Below, piece by piece: positions 15,580-22,519 of a stretch of 31,621 nt of DNA. Below the pieces are notes generated by a model. The model was not told the DNA's origin and did not search any database. It saw only the letters and a program-made list of their open reading frames with translations. Positions within the stretch are counted from its first letter, which is position 1. The number at the start of each line of letters is the position of its first letter. The stretch comes from Deltaproteobacteria bacterium (GTDB lineage Bacteria > Chloroflexota > Dehalococcoidia > Dehalococcoidales > BS750m-G39): the NCBI GenBank assembly GCA_013202445.1, contig JABMRW010000105.1:1-31621 (forward strand), given 5' to 3'. The position numbers and the translations under genes were made by a program.

Positions 15580-15594
15580 CTTTACCCCCCCCCC

Positions 15595-15702
15595 ACCCCG
15601 GTGGTAGGGTATTACTCATTGGTGACAAAAGGGTAACTAATTGACCACTGTCAACTTACCCCCCTGTGATATTATTGTATTACACTTGAGTTTATTACCC
15701 TA
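15595..15702. promoter_or_regulatory. Divergent regulatory region with a TTGAC dyad
   Basis: TTGAC (15641-15645) and GTCAA (15650-15654) form a perfect dyad with a 4-base spacer. GTCAACTTACCCCCC (15650-15664) resembles GTCAACTTTACCCCCC (15575-15590). TGACCACTG occurs at 15643-15651 and 15734-15742. These could be regulator operators for the divergent genes, but no regulator is assigned. Confidence 0.4.
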
Positions 15703-15732
15703 TTGACAAATGACCCCGTAATGGTTTAAAAT
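15703..15732 (+). promoter_or_regulatory. Promoter of histidine kinase/response regulator genes
   Basis: TTGACA (15703-15708) and TAAAAT (15727-15732) are 18 bases apart, an 11 of 12 match with long spacing. The leader would be about 130 bases. It contains a second TGACCACTG near the transcription start and the hairpin at 15811-15842. Confidence 0.65.
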
Positions 15733-15810
15733 GTGACCACTGGCATTTTTCCCTGCGGGGTAGGATAAAACCTTATGACTTGGCGGGCATGCCAGTTGTG
15801 GTGGGGGGTG

Positions 15811-15842
15811 CTTCTACTGCTTCGCCTGGATTGCAGTAGAAG
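15811..15842 (+). promoter_or_regulatory. Hairpin in histidine kinase leader
   Basis: CTTCTACTGC (15811-15820) pairs perfectly with GCAGTAGAAG (15833-15842) across a 12-base loop. It lies about 30 bases before the kinase ATG and has no U-tract, so it is not an obvious terminator. Confidence 0.6.
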
Positions 15843-15872
15843 GGTTTCAAAACTGAAGAATAGAGGAATGTT

Positions 15873-16577
15873 ATGCCGCGTGTGAGAGACCTGCCTCCAT
15901 TTGGTAAGACCTGCTATTTATCAGAGAAGCAAATCACCGCTCCCGCTATTGAAATTCAAGAAGCCGAACGTATCATCCTGGAGATACATGACGGACCTGC
16001 CCAGACTTTAACTTCCGCCTTCCAGTACCTTCAGACTGTTGACCAGATTGCCCGCCCTTATCTTGTCCAGCGCCCGGAATTAGACCGGTTATTCAGCCGG
16101 GCAGTTGGGCTGGTAAGGCAGGCCGTTCGGGAGACCAGGGAGATAATCAACGGCACTGTCCCGGCGGCGCTTGAAGCTCACGGTCTGGTGGTGGTGGTGC
16201 GGCAGGAGCTGAAGCAATTGGAGGAGGATAGCGGCTGTAAAATTGAGTTCTATTCCAGCGCCTGGCCCACCCTTCACGGGCAGGCGGAGCTGGCTATTTA
16301 CCGCATCATACACGAAGCTGTGAACAACGTCAGGAAGCACGCCCGATCGCCCAGGCTTGAGATAGAGATGAACCAGAAGGGGAAGCGTCTCCTGGTGAGA
16401 GTGAAAGACGGGGGAATCGGGTTCCCGCCCGATAAACTGGAGTCATCACCTTCCGGTAATTCCCTGGGGCTGTTGAGTATGCGCCGGCGCGCCGAGCTTC
16501 TGGGAGGCACTTTCAGTATAAGCACTGCCCTGGGCAAGGGCACGGAAATCACAGTGGATATTCCCTGGCGAAAATAA
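15873..16577 (+). CDS. Soluble NarL-type sensor histidine kinase
   Basis: This 234-residue kinase has a HisKA_3 dimerisation/phosphoacceptor helix with His39 in EIHDGPAQTL and a HATPase domain: N box HEAVNNVRKHA, G1 box DGGIGF, and the G2-type GLLSMRRRAELLGG segment. It has no membrane segment and almost no room for a sensor domain before His39 (38 residues), so the input must come from a partner or a separate protein. A GAGG ribosome site lies six bases before the ATG at 15873. The response regulator follows 12 bases after the stop and is the obvious phosphotransfer partner. A long leader with a hairpin precedes it. Confidence 0.9.
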   Translation: MPRVRDLPPFGKTCYLSEKQITAPAIEIQEAERIILEIHDGPAQTLTSAFQYLQTVDQIARPYLVQRPELDRLFSRAVGLVRQAVRETREIINGTVPAALEAHGLVVVVRQELKQLEEDSGCKIEFYSSAWPTLHGQAELAIYRIIHEAVNNVRKHARSPRLEIEMNQKGKRLLVRVKDGGIGFPPDKLESSPSGNSLGLLSMRRRAELLGGTFSISTALGKGTEITVDIPWRK

Positions 16578-16589
16578 ACCGGAGTGAGA

Positions 16590-17261
16590 ATGGGGAAAAT
16601 AAGGGTACTGATTGTGGACGACCATCCGGTAGTTCTGGAAGGACTCCGCACCATGCTGTCCACTGACCGTAATATAGAGATTGTTGGTGAAGCTTGCGAT
16701 GGCGCCGAGGCAGTAGCCATAGTGGAGGACAAGGAGCCCAATGTGGTGCTGATGGACATTCGCATGTCCAATATGGACGGTGTCCAGGCTACCCGCCGCA
16801 TCAAACACCAGTTCCCCTCTACAGCGGTTATCGTACTCACCATGTATGACACTGATGCCTATGTCGTTGATGCGGTGCGGGCCGGAGCCAGCGGCTACCT
16901 GCTTAAGGACGCCACCCGGGAGATGGTGGTTGATACTATACGGGCGGTGAACAGCGGCGCCACGCTAATTAAGACCAGCCTCCTCACTAAAGCCATATCC
17001 TCTTTAGTACAGTCGCAGAAGGGACGCCAGGTGACCGAGCCAAGCTCCCCCGAAGATGGTATGGAGAAGCTGACAGCCCGGGAGCGGGAGGTACTCAAAC
17101 TGGCGGCGGTGGGGTATAGCAACAAGGACATAGCCAAGGAGCTCAATATTACCCAGGATACGGTTAAAAAGCATATGCAGAGTATCCTGGGTAAATTACA
17201 TGCCTCCAGCCGGATTCATGCCGCCATACAGGCGACTCGTGCTGGCATTATAAAATACTAG
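16590..17261 (+). CDS. NarL/FixJ-family response regulator
   Basis: The 223-residue regulator has a receiver domain with the acidic pair Asp10/Asp11, the phosphoacceptor Asp56 in VLMDIRM, a Thr in VLTMYD and the Lys in LLKDA. A LuxR-type helix-turn-helix follows (LTAREREVLKLAAVGYSNKD through NITQDTVKKHMQSIL). I use the ATG at 16590; GGAG (16581-16584) is five bases upstream. An in-frame GTG at 16584 overlaps that site. It pairs with the kinase at 15873. Its target is unknown: candidate sites are the TGACCAC repeats in the shared divergent region and the palindromes downstream. Confidence 0.93.
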   Translation: MGKIRVLIVDDHPVVLEGLRTMLSTDRNIEIVGEACDGAEAVAIVEDKEPNVVLMDIRMSNMDGVQATRRIKHQFPSTAVIVLTMYDTDAYVVDAVRAGASGYLLKDATREMVVDTIRAVNSGATLIKTSLLTKAISSLVQSQKGRQVTEPSSPEDGMEKLTAREREVLKLAAVGYSNKDIAKELNITQDTVKKHMQSILGKLHASSRIHAAIQATRAGIIKY

Positions 17262-17340
17262 CTATTTTTAACCGGCGGGTAATACCCACCCGCAGGAGGG
17301 CTAGTGGGCACTAAGACTACACCAATGGGGGTTGTCGTAC

Positions 17341-17382
17341 CGGGAGTCAACAATTATGCTATATATAGCCAATTGTCTCCCG
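17341..17382 (+). terminator. Long imperfect palindrome after the response regulator
   Basis: Nested arms pair as follows: CGGGAG with CTCCCG, ACAATT with AATTGT, and the centre GCTATATATAGC is self-complementary. Only a 3-base bulge (TCA) and two unpaired AT/C positions break it. It is followed by TTTGTC, a short T run. It could be a terminator for the two-component pair or an operator, and it lies 60 bases before the ATG preferred for the next gene. Confidence 0.5.
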
Positions 17383-17441
17383 TTTGTCACCACGACCTGC
17401 TGGGAATCGTTTTAATCAACACTGGAGTAGAAGGCCAGTTA

Positions 17442-17783
17442 ATGAATAGTTTTGAGAGATTTGGAACGGATTTTGGACAAGACGACATTAGACAACAGAA
17501 TAAGGGAACACAGCGCACCTTTAGTGACGATATTAATGCCATCGCCTATGGGGTAGCGGCCTGGTTCGAGGAAAACTCCGGTTATTCGGATAACGTAACC
17601 GGAATGACCATAGAAATAGCGCGAAAGCTGGGGGTGCCGGAGAAAGAGATAGGGAAATGGGCAGCTCGCCGCTCAACCTTAAATGCGAAGAGGGTTAAGC
17701 CAATCAAGACCCTCATGCAGAGGCTGTGCTCGGAGCCGGCCACCGAAGAGTTGAGGAAGATGACAAAGACGAGGGAGGTGTAA
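17442..17783 (+). CDS. Unrecognised small protein in the two-component/GvpFL group
   Basis: I do not recognise this family. The product has 113 residues if translated from ATG 17442. A longer in-frame version from GTG 17304 (159 residues) has a good AGGAGG four bases upstream, but its first 46 residues are encoded by the palindrome at 17341-17382 and read as low-information sequence. The ATG at 17442 has AAGG seven bases before it. The C-terminal half is helical and basic; IARKLGVPEKEIGKWAARR looks like a helix-turn-helix-like unit. The middle segment FSDDINAIAYGVAAWFEE is acidic and aromatic. It lies between the response regulator and GvpF/L on the same strand. It might be a DNA-binding or adaptor protein; confidence in any function is low. 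Confidence 0.55.
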   Translation: MNSFERFGTDFGQDDIRQQNKGTQRTFSDDINAIAYGVAAWFEENSGYSDNVTGMTIEIARKLGVPEKEIGKWAARRSTLNAKRVKPIKTLMQRLCSEPATEELRKMTKTREV

Positions 17784-17851
17784 CTGCTGTAGTTGATGGT
17801 TTTACCCTGCGTGCCTTCAACGCCTTTAACACGGAGGCATGCTCCCTTTGC

Positions 17852-17936
17852 AGCGCCCCGGGGTGATGAAGATCTGCTCAAAAAATAAAAAAAAATTTTT
17901 ATAGGGGCACTGGCTATCTTCATATCCCGGGGCGCT
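17852..17936 (+). repeat. Long dyad before the GvpF/L gene
   Basis: The arms are 17852-17873 and 17916-17936: 11 G/C-rich bases (AGCGCCCCGGG...CCCGGGGCGCT), a short internal mismatch, then ATGAAGAT with ATCTTCAT. The 42-base loop contains an A/T-rich run (A9T5). No T-tract follows the right arm on the plus strand. It lies 36 bases before the gvpF/L ATG, and might be a structured leader, a small insertion remnant or a processing site. Confidence 0.55.
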
Positions 17937-17972
17937 AAATAAAAAATCAACGGCGGTTTAGGAAAGTGATTA

Positions 17973-18971
17973 ATGTACGGCAAGTATGTTTACGGAATTA
18001 TCATTGGCAATGGTGATACCGCCCTCGGCGTCAGGGGAATGGTGGGCACCAGCCTGGTTTACAACATAGCCCATGAGGGCCTAAGCTGTGTAGTTAGCGA
18101 CTACGCCGGCGGTAATTTTGACACCATGTCCAAGGAGGAGCTGGCGCGGTGCCTGGTGATGCATCAGGTAGTGGATGAGCAGGTGATGAAGAGGCACTCG
18201 ATATTGCCGGTGAAGTTCGGCACGGTGCTGGAGACCTCCGATGAGGTATCCAGGCTGCTAACTCAGGGTCACCCGCAGTTTTATCTCACCCTGCTCTGGA
18301 TGCAGGATAAGGTGGAGGTAGAGGTAATGGCTAGCTGGGCCGGTGGGCAGGTGATAGAGGAAAACGGTGCCGGGCCGGAGATGTTACCCGCTGATGAGCC
18401 CATCCCCCCGGTACAGATTGCGGTGTCTGAGGCACAACGCCCCCAGAGCTACCTGGAGCGGATGATAGACTTTCTCCAGCCGGTGTCGGTTGATATTCAG
18501 TACCACCCCCCTAAGCCTGGCGAGATGGCGGTGAGTGCAGCCTTCCTGGTGGAAAAAGCCAATCTGGATACCTTTCACAGCCGTGTCAATCAGCTAAACG
18601 CCCTCTACTGCAACCAGATTAACTTCCAGGTCACCGGCCCCCTCCCTCCCTACAGCTTTGTCATGGTGGAGGTCATCAGGCCCAGCCCGGAGGCGATACA
18701 TAAAGCCAAACTGCTACTTAACTTAGACGAGGTTGCCGGCGAGGTTGAAGTAAGGAAAGCGTACCGCCGCCTGGCCGCTTTAGTCGGCTCCGACCGCAAG
18801 CTGGTAGATAAGCTGGCCAGAGCACGGTTGATGGCCCTTCGCCGGGCATCAGACCTGCTGGTGGCTTACTGCCGGGGGCAGACAGAAAAGAACGGCGGTT
18901 TCTTAATCAGCATAAGGCGCTCCCGCAGCGACGAAGTTCAGCCTCCTCGACTGGCTGAAATCGGGGCTTAA
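17973..18971 (+). CDS. Orphan GvpF/GvpL-family protein with degenerate J-like tail
   Basis: The 332-residue protein has the GvpF/L signatures: RHSILPVKFGTVL (74-86) in the first domain and the FQVTGPLPPYSFVMVEV segment (218-234) in the second. In known gas-vesicle clusters these proteins are accessory to the GvpA shell. No gvpA, gvpN or gvpK is in the window. An acidic linker (about 126-150) lies between the domains. After residue 245 comes a region resembling a J domain: an EVRKAYRRLA helix, then GSD where HPD would be, then an ARLMALRRASDLLVAY helix. Because HPD is lost it should not stimulate Hsp70. GGA lies nine bases before the ATG. It follows the two-component genes and the unknown gene on the same strand; a regulatory or envelope role is possible. 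Confidence 0.85.
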   Translation: MYGKYVYGIIIGNGDTALGVRGMVGTSLVYNIAHEGLSCVVSDYAGGNFDTMSKEELARCLVMHQVVDEQVMKRHSILPVKFGTVLETSDEVSRLLTQGHPQFYLTLLWMQDKVEVEVMASWAGGQVIEENGAGPEMLPADEPIPPVQIAVSEAQRPQSYLERMIDFLQPVSVDIQYHPPKPGEMAVSAAFLVEKANLDTFHSRVNQLNALYCNQINFQVTGPLPPYSFVMVEVIRPSPEAIHKAKLLLNLDEVAGEVEVRKAYRRLAALVGSDRKLVDKLARARLMALRRASDLLVAYCRGQTEKNGGFLISIRRSRSDEVQPPRLAEIGA

Positions 18972-19013
18972 GCCGGCATTACCCTATATCCCCCCCCCCA
19001 AGGTTTCCTCAGG

Positions 19014-19022
19014 TGTTATAAT
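19014..19022 (+). promoter_or_regulatory. Extended -10 promoter of birA (leaderless)
   Basis: TGTTATAAT (19014-19022) is an extended -10 with a perfect hexamer. Eight bases separate it from the birA ATG at 19031. The -35 position is occupied by the end of a run of ten C (18990-18999), so the promoter relies on the extended -10. Confidence 0.7.
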
Positions 19023-19030
19023 AGCCCTAA

Positions 19031-19810
19031 ATGGTAGAATACAGCCTGTCACCCGCTGCCATCACCGATGGTTTAGCCACCCGTTTTATCGGTCAGGAGG
19101 TTAGCTGTTATCCCAGCCTGCCCTCAACCAATGATGTCGCCAAACGCCGGGCTCAAGAAGGGGCCAAAGAGGGGACGGTCATCGTTGCCGAAGAACAAAC
19201 CGCGGGCAGGGGGAGAATAAAGCGCCGCTGGCTGTCACCCCGTGGCAGTATAGCCCTGTCCATAATTCTCTACCCCCCGCTTGCCTACCTCCCCTCCCTT
19301 ATCATGGTTGCCTCTCTGGCGGTTGCCCGCAGCATTGAGCAGGTCACCGGCCTGAAAGCGAAGATTAAGTGGCCCAACGACGTGCTGGTCAACTATAAGA
19401 AGATATGCGGCATTCTGGTTGAAAGCAATGTGCGGGGAGATAAAGTGGACTACGCCGTTATCGGCATCGGCATAAATGTAAATATCAAGCTCTCGGAGTT
19501 TCCCCAAATTGCCCCGATGGCGACCAGCCTCTCCCGGGAGCTGGGTAGGGATGTCCCTCGCCGGGAGGTAATACGGAGCCTCTTGGCCGAAGCCGAAAAA
19601 CTCTATCTGGCTTTAGCGGCGGGGGACTCGGTTTTTAGGCAGTGGCGGGACAACTTGGTGACCCTGGGCAAGAAGGTCCAGGTCAGCTCGGGGGAGGCCA
19701 CCTATAGCGGGATAGCTGAATCGGTAGCAAGCGATGGTAGCCTGCTCCTGCGCCAGCCCGACGGCAGCCTGCTTAAGATAGTCGCCGGAGACGTCACACT
19801 GCGCCGGTAA
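19031..19810 (+). CDS. birA: Biotin--[acetyl-CoA-carboxylase] ligase
   Basis: BirA activates biotin to biotinyl-AMP and attaches it to biotin-dependent carboxylases. The 259 residues have the catalytic domain motifs: a STNDVAKRRA helix, AEEQTAGRGRIKRRWLSP (biotin and ATP loop), KIKWPNDVLVNYKKICGIL and GIGINVN. There is no N-terminal winged helix, so this is a class I ligase without repressor function. The gene has a leaderless promoter. It converges with the slipin operon across a strong terminator hairpin (19820-19846). No biotin synthesis gene is nearby. Confidence 0.93.
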   Translation: MVEYSLSPAAITDGLATRFIGQEVSCYPSLPSTNDVAKRRAQEGAKEGTVIVAEEQTAGRGRIKRRWLSPRGSIALSIILYPPLAYLPSLIMVASLAVARSIEQVTGLKAKIKWPNDVLVNYKKICGILVESNVRGDKVDYAVIGIGINVNIKLSEFPQIAPMATSLSRELGRDVPRREVIRSLLAEAEKLYLALAAGDSVFRQWRDNLVTLGKKVQVSSGEATYSGIAESVASDGSLLLRQPDGSLLKIVAGDVTLRR

Positions 19811-19819
19811 ATAAGCCCT

Positions 19820-19846
19820 CCCGGAGCCGGCACTGCCGGCCCCGGG
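19820..19846. terminator. Terminator between birA and slipin operon
   Basis: CCCGG plus GCCGGC (19820-19831) pair with GCCGGC plus CCGGG (19835-19846), with one A/C mismatch and a 3-base ACT loop. The plus strand continues CATACTTTCTCT, a weak T-rich tail. The hairpin lies between convergent genes and may serve both, better for birA. Confidence 0.65.
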
Positions 19847-19889
19847 CATACTTTCTCTAATAGCTTAAGCTTCTATCCCCGGCTACGGG

Positions 19890-20651
19890 CTACTTCTCTT
19901 TGTCGCTATCTTTGGGCAAAAACATTTTAATCAGGTCCATGGGCAGCGGGAATATCACGGTGCTGTTTTTTTCGGAAGCTATCTCGGTCAGGGTCTGCAG
20001 GTAACGCAGCTGGAGGGTAACCGGCTCCTTGGCGATAACGGCACCGGCTAAAGCCAGTTTCTCCGATGCCTGGTACTCGCCTTCGGCGTGGATTACCTTG
20101 GCTCGCCGCTCTCTCTCCGCCTCGGCCTGAGCCGCCATCATCCGCCTCATTTCTTCGGCGAGTTCGACCTCCTTAATCTCCACCGTGCTGACCTTCACCC
20201 CCCAGGGGTCGGTATGCTCGTCAATTATCTTCTGCAACATCTGGTTGAGCTTTTCCCTTTGTGCCAGCAGTTCATCGAGCTCGGACTGCCCCAGCACGTT
20301 CCTCAGCGTGGTCTGGGCTATCTGCGAAGTGGCTCGGATGTGGTCCAGCACCTTGATTACCGAAGCCTCGGGGTCAACCACCCGGAAATAGATCACGGCA
20401 TTTACCCGGACGGTGACATTGTCTTTGGTGATTACCTCCTGTGATGGCACATCCATGGTCACCACGCGCAGGTCCACCCTCTGCATGCTGTCAATAAAGG
20501 GGATGATGAAAAACAGCCCCGGCCCCTTGGCTCCCACCAGGCGCCCCAGCCGGAAAACAACCCCTCGCTCATACTCCTTGACAATCTTGATTGACATGGG
20601 CATGAGAATGAGCACCACGACAACGATTACGCCGATAAGAATTGGGTTCAT
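19890..20651 (-). CDS. Slipin (SPFH/band 7 family membrane protein)
   Basis: The 253-residue protein has one N-terminal membrane segment (residues 4-20) and an SPFH/band 7 domain: YERGVVFRLGRLVGAKGPGL, DVPSQEVITKDNVTVRVNAV and a coiled region with EEMRRMMAAQAEAERERRAK. The slipin/stomatin group forms membrane oligomers and is a common partner of NfeD proteins. It is the last gene of an nfeD-nfeD(short)-slipin operon and begins right after the short NfeD stop, with GGAGG nine bases before the ATG at 20651. In archaea the NfeD serine protease cleaves the stomatin partner, so a membrane quality-control role is likely. Confidence 0.93.
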   Translation of the reverse strand: MNPILIGVIVVVVLILMPMSIKIVKEYERGVVFRLGRLVGAKGPGLFFIIPFIDSMQRVDLRVVTMDVPSQEVITKDNVTVRVNAVIYFRVVDPEASVIKVLDHIRATSQIAQTTLRNVLGQSELDELLAQREKLNQMLQKIIDEHTDPWGVKVSTVEIKEVELAEEMRRMMAAQAEAERERRAKVIHAEGEYQASEKLALAGAVIAKEPVTLQLRYLQTLTEIASEKNSTVIFPLPMDLIKMFLPKDSDKEK

Positions 20652-20948
20652 CTAATTACCTCCTTTTTCCTTTTTAGTGACATAAAGTTTCAAGCCGTCG
20701 ACCTTGTTTATAATAACCTCCTCCCCCTTGGCCACCCGTCCTTTCTCCGATATCGCTGTCCACCGTTCGCCCTCAACCAGTACCATTCCTTTAGGTTCCA
20801 GGGTAATATCAACCTCGGCCGTCCTGCCCACCAGCTCTTCACGGCCGGCGGAGATCCGGCGGCGGTGGGCCAGGACTACCCGCTGAACGACAAAGACTAT
20901 GAAAGCGGCAACACAGATAGCGATGATAACAATTAACCAAACGTCCAT
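20652..20948 (-). CDS. Short NfeD-like membrane protein (OB domain only)
   Basis: The 98-residue protein has one membrane helix (about 4-24) and an NfeD C-terminal OB-fold domain. It matches the end of the upstream long NfeD closely: EELVGRTAEV, AISEKGRV and GEEVIINKVDGLKLYVTKK are nearly shared. It therefore looks like a partial tandem duplication of the C-terminal module. It lies 20 bases downstream of the long NfeD gene and directly before slipin. It could extend the OB-domain supply of the NfeD/slipin complex. Confidence 0.9.
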   Translation of the reverse strand: MDVWLIVIIAICVAAFIVFVVQRVVLAHRRRISAGREELVGRTAEVDITLEPKGMVLVEGERWTAISEKGRVAKGEEVIINKVDGLKLYVTKKEKGGN

Positions 20949-20968
20949 TTTAAAATATCCAGTCTCCT

Positions 20969-22294
20969 CTATTTACCCTTAGGTTTCCTGGTAACATACA
21001 GTGTTAAGCCGTCGACCTTGTTTATAATCACCTCCTCCCCGGGTTTCACCCGGCCCTTCTCCGATACCGCCGTCCAGAGCTCACCCTTAAAGAAGATTTC
21101 ACCCTCAGGTTCCAGGGCTTCCCTGACTACGGCCGTCTTGCCTATCAGTTCCTCCCAGCCGGTAGCCGCCTGGCGGCGGCGAGACCTTAACACCTTCTGG
21201 ATAACGAAGGCGAAGAAGCCGGCAATCAGCAGCACCACCACGGCAATCAACCAGGGGTCGACACTGAACAACGGACTCCCCCGTGGAAACAGAATCAGTG
21301 AGCCGATAATTAAGGCTGTTATGCCTCCGGCGGTAAAAATCCCGAAGCTGGTGGTGAGCACCTCGCCGACGAATAAGCCGAAGGCGAGCAGGATAAGCAG
21401 TATGCCTCCCCACTGGGCATCGAGGACACCCAGGGAGTAGAAGGCAAGGAGCAGGCTGATAGCCCCGGCGATTCCGGGGAAGAACATCCCCGGGTTGTAA
21501 ATCTCGGCGATAATGCCCAGGCTGCCCACGCTGAGCAGGATATAGGCGATGTTGGGGTCGCTGATGGCGTGCAGGAAGCTCTCGATAAGGTTCATCTCAT
21601 CCCTGACCAGTTCGTGGCTGCCGGTATCGATGGTCACCGTAGCCCCGTTGGACAGGGTAACCTCCCACCCGTCAATCTGGGTAATCAGGCTCTCCAGGTT
21701 ATCCGCCCGCAGGTCGATGAGGTTGGCGTTCAGGGCATCGACGTCGGTAAAGGACTTGCTCTCGGTGACGGCCAGCTGGGCTTCCTCCATGTTACGCCCG
21801 CGATCCTCGGCGATGGTCTTCATCCATTTTGCCGAAAACTCGGTTATCTTTTTCATCTGGTCTTCGGGTATCTCCTCCCCGCCCCCCGCCACCGGGTGAG
21901 CGGCGCCGATGGTGGTTCCCGGCGTCATGGCGGCGATATTGGCCGACAGGGTGATAAATGTCCCCGCCGAAGCCGCCCAGGCGCCTTTGGGCGAGACGTA
22001 AACGACCACGGGGACATCGGCGTTCATAATGTTCTGGACTATCCTCTCCGTCGATCCCAGCAGCCCTCCCGGCGTGTCCAGCTCGATGATGCAGACGGTG
22101 GCGTTCTCGTCTTCCGCCTGGTCGATGCCCCGCTCGATATAATCGGCTACGATAGGCACGATGGTGCCATCAACGTGCAGGACTTTAACGGTCGGGGCCT
22201 GGGCGCGGGCGGTGATGGTCAGCAGGGCGCTGGCTACCAGGGTGATGAAGAAGGCGATACGGAGGCTTTTGAATAAAACTTTAATCATACACAC
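20969..22294 (-). CDS. NfeD-family membrane serine protease (long form)
   Basis: The 441 residues begin with a signal-like segment (cleavage likely after TARA, about residue 31), then a ClpP/crotonase-like protease domain with ELDTPGGLLGS and the catalytic-type Ser in GAWAASAGT (Ser109). Around residues 255-370 lie several membrane helices and then the OB domain (WEELIGKTAVV to INKVDGLTLYV). This is the NfeD1b type; the Pyrococcus homologue PH1510 uses a Ser-Lys dyad and cleaves stomatin. The start may be GTG 22294 or ATG 22288; AGGA lies four bases before the former and ten before the latter. A promoter at 22323-22351 (minus) drives nfeD-nfeD(short)-slipin. Confidence 0.93.
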   Translation of the reverse strand: MCMIKVLFKSLRIAFFITLVASALLTITARAQAPTVKVLHVDGTIVPIVADYIERGIDQAEDENATVCIIELDTPGGLLGSTERIVQNIMNADVPVVVYVSPKGAWAASAGTFITLSANIAAMTPGTTIGAAHPVAGGGEEIPEDQMKKITEFSAKWMKTIAEDRGRNMEEAQLAVTESKSFTDVDALNANLIDLRADNLESLITQIDGWEVTLSNGATVTIDTGSHELVRDEMNLIESFLHAISDPNIAYILLSVGSLGIIAEIYNPGMFFPGIAGAISLLLAFYSLGVLDAQWGGILLILLAFGLFVGEVLTTSFGIFTAGGITALIIGSLILFPRGSPLFSVDPWLIAVVVLLIAGFFAFVIQKVLRSRRRQAATGWEELIGKTAVVREALEPEGEIFFKGELWTAVSEKGRVKPGEEVIINKVDGLTLYVTRKPKGK

Positions 22295-22322
22295 GTAGTC
22301 CTATCAAAGGGATGTGAATAAG

Positions 22323-22351
22323 ATTATATATTGGTTATACCACCATTGCAA
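22323..22351 (-). promoter_or_regulatory. Promoter of nfeD/slipin operon
   Basis: On the minus strand TTGCAA (22346-22351) and TATAAT (22323-22328) are 17 bases apart, with a perfect -10. It gives a leader of about 25 bases. Confidence 0.65.
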
Positions 22352-22374
22352 ACAACAGTGTAGATTTTATTTGT

Positions 22375-22462
22375 CAACCTCACCCCCTTTATCCCCCTCT
22401 CCACTCTTGGAGAGGGGGAAGATTATTTTAAAAGAGGGGCTGGCACCCCTCTTAAACACCCC
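22375..22462 (-). repeat. Two-hairpin repeat element (family A, copy 3)
   Basis: On the plus strand the element starts CAACCTCACCCCCTTTATC. Hairpin 1 is CCCCCTCTCC (22393-22402), loop ACTCTT, GGAGAGGGGG (22409-22418). The linker AAGATTATTTTA leads to hairpin 2 (AAGAGGGG 22432-22439 with CCCCTCTT 22446-22453) and AAACACCCC. It is the reverse orientation of copies 1 and 2. Confidence 0.8.
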
Positions 22463-22519
22463 GCTTAAAGCGAGGGGCAAGGGATACAACTTCACCCCAG
22501 CAAATCAGGAGATTGGGGG

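Noticed and set aside
15542..15628. Upstream extension of the GNAT protein
   Set aside because: The added residues are low-complexity (PPGWGGGK) and cover the promoter; the -10 lies 8 bases before ATG 15541.
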